A stretch of 64,000 nt of DNA from CAWGOF01 sp963824225. GTDB lineage: Bacteria > Acidobacteriota > Polarisedimenticolia > Polarisedimenticolales > Polarisedimenticolaceae. The notes below the pieces were generated by a model. It saw only the letters and a list, made by a program, of their open reading frames with translations. It was not told where the DNA came from and made no database searches. The position numbers and the translations under genes are program-made. Position 1 is the first letter of the stretch, and each line of letters opens with the position of its first letter. The DNA lies in assembly GCA_963824225.1 (NCBI GenBank), contig CAWGOF010000002.1:682001-746000 (forward strand), read 5' to 3'. Below are positions 36,591 through 45,487 of this stretch, in pieces.

Positions 36591-36599
36591 TATATTCTA
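36591..36599. promoter_or_regulatory. Overlapping divergent -10 elements between the pterin dehydratase and sigma-54 activator genes
   Basis: Plus strand: TATATT at 36591-36596, six bases, then ATG at 36603 with no ribosome site, a leaderless layout. Minus strand: TAGAAT at 36599-36594, then a 22-base leader with GGGAGG. The two cannot be occupied together. Confidence 0.5.
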
Positions 36600-36602
36600 C
36601 CC

Positions 36603-39600
36603 ATGTCCGCCGAGGAGCCCCGGCCGCGCGCCGTCCTGGCCCTGGCCACGCTTCGTCATCCGAGCCTGCCGCTCGCCGCGTGGGATGCGCCGCCCGCGTC
36701 GACCGTCCGCACGGCGGTCGAGCGTGAGGGACCGGCGGTCCTGACCGAGCTCGCCGTCGACGCGCTGCGCGCCCTCGCGCTGCTCCACGATCTGGGGCTA
36801 CCCCACGCGGCCCTGCTGCCGTCGAGCCTGCGCATCCGCGACTCACGGCGGCTCGGCTCGAGGCTCGTGCTCCTTCCACCGCCGCTCGATCCCGTGGACC
36901 TCGCGGGATGCGCGGCGACGCTTCCCTTCGTCGCGCCCGAGGCGCTCGACGGGCGGCCGTGGTCCCCGGCCACCGACCTCTACGCGCTCGGCGCGGTCCT
37001 GTTCCATGCGCTCCACGGCCGGCCGCATCTGCGGATCGGCGACGATCCGCTGCACGCCCGCGCCGTCGTTCTCGAGGGCCGGCGGACGCGCCCCGCCGCA
37101 CCGGCCGGAGCGCCGCCGTGGCTCGCGGTGTGGCTCGACCACCTGCTCGCGCTCGACCCGGCCCGACGGCCAACCTCGGCTCACGAAGCGCTCGTCCGGC
37201 TCGCCGACGCCACGGGGTTCGACGGGCCGCCCGAGACGCCGGCGGGCCGCGCGGCGCGGATCGCATCCGCGCGCCCGCCCGGTCTCGAGCTCGAGTGCGA
37301 GGAGATCGCCCGGCTCGTCGACCGCGCGGACGGCCCGCGCGTCGTGCTCGTGCCGTGCGTGCGAGACGACGGCGTCGAGCGCGTCCTCGATTGGATCGCG
37401 CTCCGCGCGCGGCTCGACGGCCGGACCGATCTCGTGTGGCTCGACGAGCCGGTCGACGCCGCCGACGCGGTTCGGCTGGCCCGGACTCGCGACGCACGCG
37501 TCGTCGCCGCCGTACGACCCGCTCGACTCGGCACCGAGCCGTGGCCCGGCGTGGCCGTGGTGCGGTTCCGGGGCCTCGATCGCGAGATGCTACGCGCTCT
37601 CGCCGCGCGCGCGGACGGGGTCGACCGGACGCTCGACGCACGGGCCGCACGGATCGGCAGGCGCGCCGACGGCCGCTACGGTGCGGCCGCGCTCCTCGCC
37701 GCGGTCGATCGAGAGAGCGACGGGATCGCGACGAGCTTGTCTCTCGCGGCGTCCGCGTTGGCCGCCCTCTTCGGCGCCGTCGATGCGGCGCTGCCCGAGG
37801 ACGTCGCGGCCAGGCTCGCGGGCCTCGATCCGGACGTCTCGCGGCTCGCCGCGGCCGAGCTGCGAATCGTCGGTTGGCTGTCCGAGCGCGACGGGATGTG
37901 GGCGCCGCGTATCCCGCGGCTCGCCCGACGCGCGCTTCCGGCGCTCGACGCGGAGGCGTGCGACCGGCTACGCCGCGGAGCCGAGGCCCTTTCGGCGTCG
38001 GGGGCCGAGTCTCTCGCGATCCGCACGCTCGTCGCCGCGGGCCGGATCGACGACGCGCTCGACCGTGCCCGAGGCGCGGCAACCCAGGCGGTCGAGCGCG
38101 GCGACGCCGCGGCGTCTGCCGCCCTGGCCCGACTCGGCCTGGCCCACGTCGCTCGCCGCGACCCGCGCCGGCTGGATCTGCGACTCGTGCACGCCCGCGC
38201 GCTCGCGGGGGCCGGACGGTTGCGCGCAGCCCAGCGGGCGCTCGAGGCGGTGTGGCGCGGAACGAGCGGTGAGCGGCTCGAGCTCGCGGTCGAGCGCGAG
38301 CGGCTGCGCGCACGACTCTCGGCACTCGACGCCGTGGCGGACGGTTCCCCGAGAGACCCGCGCGCCGACGCGTGCGCACGGGCACGGCTCGCCGCGCACG
38401 ATCTCGCCCGCGGACGACTCGACCGTGCGCTCGACGGGGGGCAAGCGGTCGACGAGATCGCGCGCCTGACCGACGATCGGCTGCTGCGCTCGTTCGCCAC
38501 CGCGCTCCGCGGCCACGCGCTCGCGCTCGTCGAGCGGTCGAGCGACGTAGGCCCGTCGCGCGATCTCGATCCCGACTGGGTCGGGCTGCGCGAGCAGCTT
38601 GCTCGGGCGCGGTCGGCGCTCGAGGACGGGCGGATCGACGACGCGATTCGCACCGCGCGGGACGCCGCCGCCTTCGCCGAGCGCATCGATGCGCCCGGCG
38701 AAGGTGCCGAGGCGTGGTCGATCGCGGCGCGGGCGTCGCCCGAGGCCGACCGGGCGCTCGCCCGCCGCGCCGGGCTCGCGCTGCTCGAGACCGCGTGCGC
38801 CCGCATCGACGATCCCGGGCTGCGGCGCGCCTTCGCGGACCATGCGCGGTTCGCGGCGCTGCGCGACCGGCACGCGGACCTCGCGGTCGCGGACCGCCGC
38901 CTCCTCGCGATCTACGAGATGATCCGCCGGCTCAACTCCGAGACCGACCCCGAAGCGCTCCTGCCGGCGATCCTGTCCATGGCGCTCGAGGTCGTGCGCG
39001 CCGATCGGGGCTTGATCCTGCTCCTCGCCCGCGACGGCTCGGTGCGCGTGCGCGCGGCCCGGCACCTCGAGAGCGAGACGTTGGCCGATGCGGAGACGTT
39101 CAGTCGCGGAGTCGTGGCCCAGGCCGCGGCGGGCCGCGCCGTTCTGGCGTTCGACGCCGCGGGCGACGAGCGGTTCGCCGATCTGCGCAGCGTTAGCCTG
39201 TACGGGATCCGCTCGCTGATGTGCGTGCCCCTGCGATCGCGTGGGACGCTGATCGGCACGGTGTACGTCGACCATCGTGGCGAGCGTGGCCGGTTCGACG
39301 CCGAGGACCTGAAGTTTCTCGAGGCGTTCGCCGACCACGCGGGCCTGGCGCTCGAGAACGTCGAGGCCCGGGCGACGCTGTGCCGGGAGAACCGCGAGCT
39401 GCGTGCCGAGGCCGCGGCCGGCGCCGGGCTCTCGGAGCTCGTGTCGGACTCCGAGCCGATGCGTCGGGTCCTCGATCGGATCCGGGTCGTGGCCCAGAGC
39501 AACCTTCCGGTGCTGATCACCGGGGAGAGCGGGACGGGCAAGGAGCTCGTGGCCCGGGCGATCCACTTCCACGGCGAGCGGCGCGACCGGCCGTTCGTGT

Positions 39601-40373
39601 CCGAGAACTGCGCCGCGCTTCCCGAGACGCTGCTCGAGGCCGAGCTGTTCGGCCACGTGCGGGGTGCGTTCACCGGCGCCGAGCGCGCGCGCGCCGGTCT
39701 GTTCGAGCAGGCCGATCGCGGAACGCTGCTGCTCGACGAGGTCGGCGACATGTCGTCGCGGATGCAGGCCCAGCTGTTGCGCGTGATCGAGACGGGCGAG
39801 GTCCGCCGCGTCGGGGCCGACAGGGCTCAGCGGGTCGACGCGCGCGTCGTGGCCGCGACGCATCGCGACCTGGACGCCGCATCCCGCGCGGGCGCATTTC
39901 GCTCGGATCTCCTGTACCGCCTGCAGGTCCTGACCGTCGAGCTTCCGCCGTTGCGCGACCGGCCCGGCGACGTGCGACGGTTGACCGACGTGTTCCTGGC
40001 CCGCGCAGCCCGCGAGCGCGGTCGACCGCTGCCCCCGATCGAGCCGGCTGCGCGCGAGCGCCTCGAGCGGCACGAGTGGCCGGGGAACGTGCGCGAGCTG
40101 GCCAACGTCGTGGCGCGCGCGGTCGTGCTCGCGGGCGACGGTCCGATCACGGGGCAGCTGCTCGACGGCGATCCGTCGCTCCGGCCGCGCGCGGCGACCG
40201 GACCGCGAATCGGCGCGGGTCCCGAGCCTCTCGCTACGAGCGAGGAGCGCATCATCCGTGAGGCCCTGCGGGCCTCGGCCGGCAATCGCGCCCATGCGGC
40301 CCGGCTCCTCGGGATCTCGCGGGCCACGATGTACCGTCGTCTGCGCGAGCTGGGAGCGGAACCCGAGTCCTAG
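36603..40373 (+). CDS. Pseudokinase - GAF - sigma-54 activator fusion (Fis-type DNA binding)
   Basis: 1,256 residues. Residues 1-215 follow a protein-kinase C-lobe (ATLPFVAPEALDGRPWSPAT, DLYALGAVLFHALHGRP), but the HRD and DFG catalytic motifs are missing, so it is a pseudokinase. A helical, TPR-like middle region (about 220-770) follows. GAF lies at about 780-940 (ALEVVRADRGLILLLARDGS, GIRSLMCVPLRSRGTLIGTV). The AAA+ domain has Walker A LITGESGTGKELVARA, the sigma-54 contact loop GAFTGAERARAGLFEQA and Walker B TLLLDEVGDM. The Fis HTH is AHAARLLGISRATMYRRL. All parts needed to activate sigma-54 promoters are intact. Signals likely come through the pseudokinase, GAF or helical part. Myxococcota encode comparable kinase-activator fusions. 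Confidence 0.9.
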   Translation: MSAEEPRPRAVLALATLRHPSLPLAAWDAPPASTVRTAVEREGPAVLTELAVDALRALALLHDLGLPHAALLPSSLRIRDSRRLGSRLVLLPPPLDPVDLAGCAATLPFVAPEALDGRPWSPATDLYALGAVLFHALHGRPHLRIGDDPLHARAVVLEGRRTRPAAPAGAPPWLAVWLDHLLALDPARRPTSAHEALVRLADATGFDGPPETPAGRAARIASARPPGLELECEEIARLVDRADGPRVVLVPCVRDDGVERVLDWIALRARLDGRTDLVWLDEPVDAADAVRLARTRDARVVAAVRPARLGTEPWPGVAVVRFRGLDREMLRALAARADGVDRTLDARAARIGRRADGRYGAAALLAAVDRESDGIATSLSLAASALAALFGAVDAALPEDVAARLAGLDPDVSRLAAAELRIVGWLSERDGMWAPRIPRLARRALPALDAEACDRLRRGAEALSASGAESLAIRTLVAAGRIDDALDRARGAATQAVERGDAAASAALARLGLAHVARRDPRRLDLRLVHARALAGAGRLRAAQRALEAVWRGTSGERLELAVERERLRARLSALDAVADGSPRDPRADACARARLAAHDLARGRLDRALDGGQAVDEIARLTDDRLLRSFATALRGHALALVERSSDVGPSRDLDPDWVGLREQLARARSALEDGRIDDAIRTARDAAAFAERIDAPGEGAEAWSIAARASPEADRALARRAGLALLETACARIDDPGLRRAFADHARFAALRDRHADLAVADRRLLAIYEMIRRLNSETDPEALLPAILSMALEVVRADRGLILLLARDGSVRVRAARHLESETLADAETFSRGVVAQAAAGRAVLAFDAAGDERFADLRSVSLYGIRSLMCVPLRSRGTLIGTVYVDHRGERGRFDAEDLKFLEAFADHAGLALENVEARATLCRENRELRAEAAAGAGLSELVSDSEPMRRVLDRIRVVAQSNLPVLITGESGTGKELVARAIHFHGERRDRPFVSENCAALPETLLEAELFGHVRGAFTGAERARAGLFEQADRGTLLLDEVGDMSSRMQAQLLRVIETGEVRRVGADRAQRVDARVVAATHRDLDAASRAGAFRSDLLYRLQVLTVELPPLRDRPGDVRRLTDVFLARAARERGRPLPPIEPAARERLERHEWPGNVRELANVVARAVVLAGDGPITGQLLDGDPSLRPRAATGPRIGAGPEPLATSEERIIREALRASAGNRAHAARLLGISRATMYRRLRELGAEPES

Positions 40374-40382
40374 CGCGCGATC

Positions 40383-40775
40383 TCACTTCCAGAACGCGTC
40401 GTTCTTGCGCTGGTCGACCGGCACCACGAGCGCTTCCGTCACCCGGCTGTCGCGGATTCGGAGCCGCAGCACGAACTCCATCGACAGGCGCTTGCGCCCG
40501 CGCCGCGCGTCTACGTGGTACCAGATGATCGCGCCGTCGTCGCCCAGGTAGATCCCGTGGAGCGACGACTGGAGACCGTCGACCGTTTCGCCGGCGCTCG
40601 CGAGATAGTCCAGCACCCCGTCGTGGCCCCGGTACTCTCCGGCTCGGGGGTGGTTCCCGATCGACCGCCACACGATGTCGTTGGCCAGGAGCAGACGGAC
40701 CGACTCGGCATCGCCGTCCGCCACGGCCGTCCACAGCGTCCGCGCGAGCGCGACGTGCGGGTGATCGACGTGCAT
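40383..40775 (-). CDS. NTF2/SnoaL-like domain protein
   Basis: 130 residues. HVALARTLWTAVADGDAESV, RLLLANDIVWRSIGNHPRAG and YRGHDGVLDYLASAGETVDG are the helix and pocket blocks of SnoaL-like proteins. EFVLRLRIRDSRVTEALVV and the C-terminal WK complete the cone fold. Possibly an isomerase or a ligand binder. The ATG at 40775 has a G-rich tract upstream and a TATAAA at 40800-40805 as a likely -10. Its stop is nine bases from the convergent activator gene. Confidence 0.72.
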   Translation of the reverse strand: MHVDHPHVALARTLWTAVADGDAESVRLLLANDIVWRSIGNHPRAGEYRGHDGVLDYLASAGETVDGLQSSLHGIYLGDDGAIIWYHVDARRGRKRLSMEFVLRLRIRDSRVTEALVVPVDQRKNDAFWK

Positions 40776-40799
40776 CCGGGCCCCCCAGGCGTGCGGGCC

Positions 40800-40805
40800 T
40801 TTATA
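40800..40805 (-). promoter_or_regulatory. -10 element of the NTF2-like gene
   Basis: TATAAA on the minus strand, 24 bases before the ATG, inside the gap behind the HD gene. No matching -35. Confidence 0.35.
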
Positions 40806-40818
40806 CCAGAGTCCGGCC

Positions 40819-41427
40819 CTACGGCGCGGGCTCGCGCGTCGGCTCGTGGGCCAGGCCGAGCTCGCGCGCGACGCCCTGCAGCGCAGCCAGGACGAAGCCG
40901 ATGTGCTCGTCGAGGTCGACGCCCAGACCCGCCGCGCCCTGGACGATGTCGTCCCGCGAGACGCTCGCGGCGAAACCCTTGGACTTGAGCTTCCGGCGCA
41001 CCGACTCGACGCGCACCGCGGCAAGCGCACGGTCCGGCGCGACGAGCGCGCAAGCCACGAGGAACCCGCACAGCTCGTCGCACGCGAAGAGCGCGTGCTC
41101 GAGCGTCGATGCGCGTGGGACCCCGGCGTAGCTCGCGTGGGACAGGATCGCGCGGCGGAACCAGTCCGGGTAGCCTCGGGCCTCGAGGATCGCGACCCCG
41201 CGAAACGGATGGTCCTCGGGCGCGGGCCAGCGCTCGTAGTCGAAGTCGTGCAAGAGGCCGACCAGGCCCCACGCCTCCTCGTCGCCGCCGAGCTTCCGGG
41301 CGTAGGCGCGCAGGGCGGCCTCGACGGCCAGCGCATGGCCGATCAGCCCGGGCTTCGTCGTGTGCTCACGGAGCAGTGTCCACGCCGCGTCGCGCGCGCG
41401 CCACGCGAGCGTCGAGGGCTCGCCCAT
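40819..41427 (-). CDS. HD domain phosphohydrolase
   Basis: 202 residues. HTTKPGLIGHALAVEAALRA supplies the first His, GLVGLLHDFDYERWPAPEDH the HD pair, and ILSHASYAGVPRASTLEHAL later ligands. FACDELCGFLVACALVAPDR is the final conserved helix. This subfamily is usually annotated as an HD superfamily hydrolase of unknown substrate. ATG 41427 follows GGGAGG. Divergent from the methyltransferase gene. Confidence 0.83.
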   Translation of the reverse strand: MGEPSTLAWRARDAAWTLLREHTTKPGLIGHALAVEAALRAYARKLGGDEEAWGLVGLLHDFDYERWPAPEDHPFRGVAILEARGYPDWFRRAILSHASYAGVPRASTLEHALFACDELCGFLVACALVAPDRALAAVRVESVRRKLKSKGFAASVSRDDIVQGAAGLGVDLDEHIGFVLAALQGVARELGLAHEPTREPAP

Positions 41428-41511
41428 CCGTACCTCCCGCCTCGTCGAGCGTTGCGTTACGATACCCGGACCGCGACACCTGTGCACGGGAGAGCGGAGA
41501 CGGGAGGCCGC

Positions 41512-42144
41512 GTGGATATCGTCGATCCGGCCGTCGACCGGTACCTCCGTGACCTGGTGAGCCCGCGCGATCCGATCCTGCGCGAGATGGAGCTCCTGGC
41601 CGCCGAGCGCGAGTTCCCGATCGTCGGGCCGATCGTCGGGCGGCTGCTGCAGCTCCTGTGTCGAGCGATCCGCGCGCGCCGAGTCATCGAGCTCGGGTCG
41701 GGCTTCGGGTACAGTGCGTTCTGGCTCGCGCGGGGCGTCGGGCCGTCGGGCAAGGTCGTGCTCACCGAGCGTAGCCCGGGCCAAGCGGCCGAGGCCGTCG
41801 AGTTCCTGCAGCGCGGAGGGCTGGGCGAGCGCGTGCAGGTCGAGGTCGGTGACGCCCTCGACGTGATCGAGCGCGTCGGCGGCGAGTTCGATCTGGTGTT
41901 CAACGACATCGACAAGCCCGACTATCCCCGGGTGTACGACCGCGCCGCCGCCGCGCTGCGTCCCGGCGGGCTCCTCGTGTCGGACAACATGCTGTGGTTC
42001 GGCAAGGTCCTCGAGGCGCACGCGGTTGATCCCGAAACGTGCGGGATCCGCGAGCTGACCCGCCTGCTCCACGAGTCCGACGAGTTCGACACGGTGCTGC
42101 TCCCGATCCGCGACGGCGTGACCGTCTCGACCTACCGTGCGTGA
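41512..42144 (+). CDS. O-methyltransferase (caffeoyl-CoA OMT-like), SAM dependent
   Basis: 210 residues. VIELGSGFGYSAFWLARGVG is the SAM-binding motif I, VLTERSPGQAAEAVEFLQRG the acidic second strand, and DLVFNDIDKPDYPRVYD plus LRPGGLLVSDNMLWFGKV the catalytic and metal-binding part of the family-3 O-methyltransferases. Methyl acceptor unknown. GTG 41512 follows GGGAGG. TACGAT at 41458-41463 is a possible -10. Its stop overlaps the next start (TGATG). Confidence 0.87.
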   Translation: MDIVDPAVDRYLRDLVSPRDPILREMELLAAEREFPIVGPIVGRLLQLLCRAIRARRVIELGSGFGYSAFWLARGVGPSGKVVLTERSPGQAAEAVEFLQRGGLGERVQVEVGDALDVIERVGGEFDLVFNDIDKPDYPRVYDRAAAALRPGGLLVSDNMLWFGKVLEAHAVDPETCGIRELTRLLHESDEFDTVLLPIRDGVTVSTYRA

Positions 42145-42821
42145 TGCGACCGTTCGTGTACGTCAACATGGCCATGACCGTGGACGGCAAGATCACGTCG
42201 GCCGGCCGCGAGCTCCCGGCGCTGACCTCGGGTCACGACCGCGAGGAGATGGACCGCCTGCGCGCCGAGGCCGACGCGCTGCTCGTGGGGGCGGGAACGC
42301 TGCGGGCCGACGATCCTCCGCTGCACGTGCGCTCGGAGGCGATGCGAGCGTACCGTCGATCGCTGGGCAAACCCGACGGCCTCGACCGCGTGGTCGTCTC
42401 CGCGCGGCTCGACCTGCCCCATGACGCGCGGTTCTTCGACGCGACGCACGGGGGTCGGTGCATCGTTGCGACCGTGGAGGACGCGCCCGAGGAGCGCGTC
42501 CGGGAGCTGTCTTCGCGCGCCGAGGTCTGGCGCGCCGGTCGCGGCCGGGTCGACGTGCGCGTGGTGCTCGAGCGCTTGCGCGAGCTGGGGGTCGAGCGGT
42601 TGTTGGTCGAGGGTGGAGGCGAGACGAACTGGGCGTTGGTCGAGCAGGATCTCGTCGACGAGCTGCACGTGACCGTCGCGCCGTGGCTCCTCGGCGGACG
42701 GAGCGCACCGACGCTGCTCGAGGGGACGGGCTTCGCGATGGCCGGTCGGCGCGGCCTCTGCCTGGACGAGGTGCGGCGCATCGACGACGAGCTGTACCTG
42801 CGCTACACGGTCGCCCGCTGA
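42144..42821 (+). CDS. RibD reductase-domain protein (pyrimidine reductase)
   Basis: 225 residues, reductase domain only with no deaminase. VYVNMAMTVDGKITSAG, LLVGAGTLRADDPPLHVRS, VERLLVEGGGETNWALVEQD and LVDELHVTVAPWLLGGRSAP are the conserved NADPH- and substrate-binding blocks. It reduces the riboflavin intermediate diamino-ribosylamino-pyrimidinone phosphate, or a related compound such as a folate analogue. One base overlaps both neighbours' codons, so it is coupled between the methyltransferase and endonuclease III genes. Confidence 0.85.
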   Translation: MRPFVYVNMAMTVDGKITSAGRELPALTSGHDREEMDRLRAEADALLVGAGTLRADDPPLHVRSEAMRAYRRSLGKPDGLDRVVVSARLDLPHDARFFDATHGGRCIVATVEDAPEERVRELSSRAEVWRAGRGRVDVRVVLERLRELGVERLLVEGGGETNWALVEQDLVDELHVTVAPWLLGGRSAPTLLEGTGFAMAGRRGLCLDEVRRIDDELYLRYTVAR

Positions 42822-43480
42822 TGGCCGCGGCGACGGCGCGCCGCGCAGCGACGGCGGAGCGTGCCCGGCTCATCGTCCGCGAGCTGCGCCGGACGTACGC
42901 CGACGCCGATTGCGCGCTCGACCACACGAACGCGCTCGAGCTCCTCGTGGCCACGATCCTGTCGGCGCAGTGCACGGACGAGCGCGTCAACCAGGTGACG
43001 CCCGCGCTGTTCCGCAGGTTCGAGAGCGCGGCGGACTACGCGCGGGCCGACGAGCGGGAGGTCGAGGATCTCGTGCGTCCGACCGGGTTCTTCCGCAACA
43101 AGGCGCGGGCGCTCGTCGCGCTCGGTCGGGCGCTCGTCGAGCGCCACGGCGGCGAGGTACCGGATCGCATGGAGCACCTCGTCGAGCTCCCGGGCGTCGG
43201 GCGCAAGACGGCCAACGTCGTGCTGGGCACGTGGTTCGGCCGGCCGGCGATCCCGGTCGACACGCACGTGACGCGCGTGGCCGGGCGACTCGAGCTCACG
43301 AGCTCGGACGACCCGCTGAAGATCGAGGCCGATCTGCAGGCGCTCTTGCCCGAAGCGCAGTGGACGTTCGCCTCGCACGCGCTGATCTGGCACGGCCGCC
43401 GCGTGTGCCAGGCCCGACGCCCGGCGTGCGAGCGCTGCACGCTGCGCGCGCACTGCCCGTATCCCGCGCGCCTCGCCTGA
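42821..43480 (+). CDS. nth: Endonuclease III
   Basis: 219 residues. ELLVATILSAQCTDERVNQV opens the fold. The helix-hairpin-helix with the catalytic Lys is MEHLVELPGVGRKTANVV, and the catalytic Asp is in IPVDTHVTRVAGRLEL. The [4Fe-4S] cluster Cys fall at C-x6-C-x2-C-x5-C in CQARRPACERCTLRAHC. Bifunctional glycosylase/AP lyase for oxidised pyrimidines. Start ATG overlaps the upstream stop by one base. Confidence 0.94.
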   Translation: MAAATARRAATAERARLIVRELRRTYADADCALDHTNALELLVATILSAQCTDERVNQVTPALFRRFESAADYARADEREVEDLVRPTGFFRNKARALVALGRALVERHGGEVPDRMEHLVELPGVGRKTANVVLGTWFGRPAIPVDTHVTRVAGRLELTSSDDPLKIEADLQALLPEAQWTFASHALIWHGRRVCQARRPACERCTLRAHCPYPARLA

Positions 43481-43510
43481 CGCGACCTGGAAAAGCCCCG
43501 GGCCGCGCGC

Positions 43511-43516
43511 TATGGT
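43511..43516 (+). promoter_or_regulatory. -10 element of the rhodanese-methyltransferase gene, leaderless layout
   Basis: TATGGT, six bases, then GTG 43523. No ribosome site. The gap to the upstream stop is 42 bases, so separate transcription is possible. Confidence 0.4.
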
Positions 43517-43522
43517 GCCGCG

Positions 43523-44422
43523 GTGCTAGGGGGTCCTCGTTTGCCACCTCGGGAACGATACGAGACGATCGGCGGGGAAGACCTGTACCGCATGCTCGCT
43601 CTGGGTACCGCGGTGTACCTGCTCGACGTCCGCACACCGACCGAGTACGACGAGCGGCACATCGCCGGATCGGCGCTGATTCCTTTGCACGAGCTGGAGC
43701 AGCGGATCGGCGAGCTACCGAACAGCGGGCGCCCGATCGCCGTGATCTGCGAGCAGGGCATGCGCAGCGTGTCGGCGTGCCGGCTCCTGGCCGAGCACGA
43801 CGTCGCCCCGCTGTACAACCTGGAGGGCGGCCTCGACGCGTGGCCCGGGCCGGTCGAGCAGGGTCGCGAGGCGCACGGTCACGCGGCGCACCCGATCGCT
43901 CCGTCGCCGTTCCTCGTCGAGAACTTCGACCTGCTGCCCAAGGGGCTGGCCCTCGACGTCGCGATGGGTGAGGGCCGCCACGCGATCTACCTCGCCACGC
44001 GGGGGTTCGACGTCGACGGCGTGGATGCCGATCCGCGTGCGGTCGCACAGGCGCGCGCCGCCGCGCGGCGTCTCGGCGCGCCGATCCGGGCGATCGCGGG
44101 CAACGTCGAGGACGGAACGTACATCCTGCCCCTCGAGACCTACGACCTGATCGTGGTGTTCAACTACCTGCACCGACCGCTGTTCCACGACATTCGTGAC
44201 GGCGTCGTCCCGGGTGGGGCGGTGATCTACCAGACGTTCACGGTCGGGCAGAGACAGTTCGGACCGCCGACCGACCCGGAGCACCTGCTCGAGCCCGGCG
44301 AGCTGCGCCGTGCGTTCGACGGCTGGGAGATCCTGCGGTACCACGAGACCACGGGTCCATCCCGGACCACGGGTCGCGTGCGCGCGGTCGCCGGGATCGT
44401 CGCGCGGAAGCCGCTCGACTGA
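43523..44422 (+). CDS. Rhodanese - class I methyltransferase fusion
   Basis: 299 residues. The rhodanese domain (1-115) has YLLDVRTPTEYDERHIAG and the catalytic Cys loop AVICEQGMRSVSA. The methyltransferase (about 120-295) has LALDVAMGEGRHAIYLATRG, VDGVDADPRAVAQARAAA and a TehB-like tail LLEPGELRRAFDGWEILRYH. TehB-like enzymes methylate oxyanions or thiols such as tellurite, so a rhodanese partner hints at sulfur or chalcogen detoxification. This is inference. Confidence 0.83.
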   Translation: MLGGPRLPPRERYETIGGEDLYRMLALGTAVYLLDVRTPTEYDERHIAGSALIPLHELEQRIGELPNSGRPIAVICEQGMRSVSACRLLAEHDVAPLYNLEGGLDAWPGPVEQGREAHGHAAHPIAPSPFLVENFDLLPKGLALDVAMGEGRHAIYLATRGFDVDGVDADPRAVAQARAAARRLGAPIRAIAGNVEDGTYILPLETYDLIVVFNYLHRPLFHDIRDGVVPGGAVIYQTFTVGQRQFGPPTDPEHLLEPGELRRAFDGWEILRYHETTGPSRTTGRVRAVAGIVARKPLD

Positions 44423-44434
44423 CGCGACGTCCGG

Positions 44435-45424
44435 TCAGCCGCCGATCTGGTGCATCGTGCGGGCGAGCCTGACGCCGGATCCGCGAGCCAGGAGGTCGAG
44501 CGCCCCTCCCGGACCCTTGTGCCTGAGCGCAGCGTGGAACAGCGCGGCGATCTCCGCATCGGTCGAGCCCGATCGGAGCGGCGTCCGCAGATCGGTCTCG
44601 TCGTCGTCGTACAGGCACACGCGCAGATGCCCGTCCGACGTCAGGCGCAGGCGGCTGCACGACGCGCAGAACGGCGCGCTGACGGAGTCGATGAACCCGA
44701 CGGCGCCGAGGCCGTCCGAGAAGCGCCAGCGCGTCGCCGGCGCGTGCGCGTCGCCCGCCGAATCCGGCTCGAGCGGCCAGCTCGCGGCGATGCGCGCCCG
44801 GATCTCGGCACCGGTCACGACGCGCGAACGGTCCCACGTCTCGCCGTTCTCGAGCGGCATGAACTCGATGAACCGCAGCTCCCAGCCCTCGTTCCGCGCG
44901 CGCTCGACGAGCGGCACGATCTCGTCGTCGTTCATGCCGCGCAGGATCACCGTGTTGACCTTGATCGGCTCGAGGCCCGCCTCGGCCGCAGCACGGATCC
45001 CGGCCAGTACGCGGTCGAGCGCGGGGCGGCGCGTCATGCGCGCGAAGCGCCGCGGATCGAGCGTGTCCAGACTGACGTTGATCCGATCGAGGCCCGCGGC
45101 GCGCAGCGCTCGGGCCGCGGGCTCGAGGAGCAAGCCGTTCGTCGTCAGCGACAGGTCCTCGGTCCCGTCGAGGAGCGCGAGCCGCCGCACGAGGTCCGGT
45201 AGGTCACGGCGCACCAGCGGCTCTCCGCCGGTCAGTCGGACCCGGCGCACTCCGAGCCCGACCGCGATGCGCGTGATGCGCTCGATCTCCTCGTAGCGCA
45301 GGAGCGATTCGCGGGGCAGCCAAACCGGCTCCTCCGGCATGCAGTAGGCACAACGGAGGTTGCAGCGGTCGGTGACCGAGATCCGCAGGTCGTCGTGCAC
45401 TCGATCGAACGCGTCGCGCAGCAC
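44435..45424 (-). CDS. moaA: GTP 3',8-cyclase (molybdenum cofactor synthesis)
   Basis: 329 residues. Radical-SAM cluster in VTDRCNLRCAYCMPEE, C-terminal second cluster in APFCASCSRLRLTSDGHLRV plus the third Cys in VCLYDDDE, and the C-terminal double Gly needed for activity (HQIGG). GGEPLVRRDLPDLVRRLA is the SAM/GTP strand. It converts GTP to cyclic dehydro-GTP. No other moa or mod gene is in the window except a distant CinA/MoaB-fold domain. GTG start with no ribosome site, six bases after TATACT. Confidence 0.94.
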   Translation of the reverse strand: MLRDAFDRVHDDLRISVTDRCNLRCAYCMPEEPVWLPRESLLRYEEIERITRIAVGLGVRRVRLTGGEPLVRRDLPDLVRRLALLDGTEDLSLTTNGLLLEPAARALRAAGLDRINVSLDTLDPRRFARMTRRPALDRVLAGIRAAAEAGLEPIKVNTVILRGMNDDEIVPLVERARNEGWELRFIEFMPLENGETWDRSRVVTGAEIRARIAASWPLEPDSAGDAHAPATRWRFSDGLGAVGFIDSVSAPFCASCSRLRLTSDGHLRVCLYDDDETDLRTPLRSGSTDAEIAALFHAALRHKGPGGALDLLARGSGVRLARTMHQIGG

Positions 45425-45430
45425 GGAGGC

Positions 45431-45436
45431 AGTATA
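45431..45436 (-). promoter_or_regulatory. -10 element of moaA, leaderless layout
   Basis: TATACT (five of six), six bases, then GTG 45424. Confidence 0.5.
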
Positions 45437-45452
45437 GACGGCGCCGAGGCGC

Positions 45453-45458
45453 TATACT
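45453..45458 (+). promoter_or_regulatory. -10 element of the LOG-family gene
   Basis: TATACT, 29 bases before the ATG, with AAGGAG in the leader. Divergent from moaA's TATACT 16 bases away, so the same hexamer serves one leaderless and one leadered gene. Confidence 0.45.
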
Positions 45459-45487
45459 CCGGCGGCCGAAAGGAGCGACCGACGACG

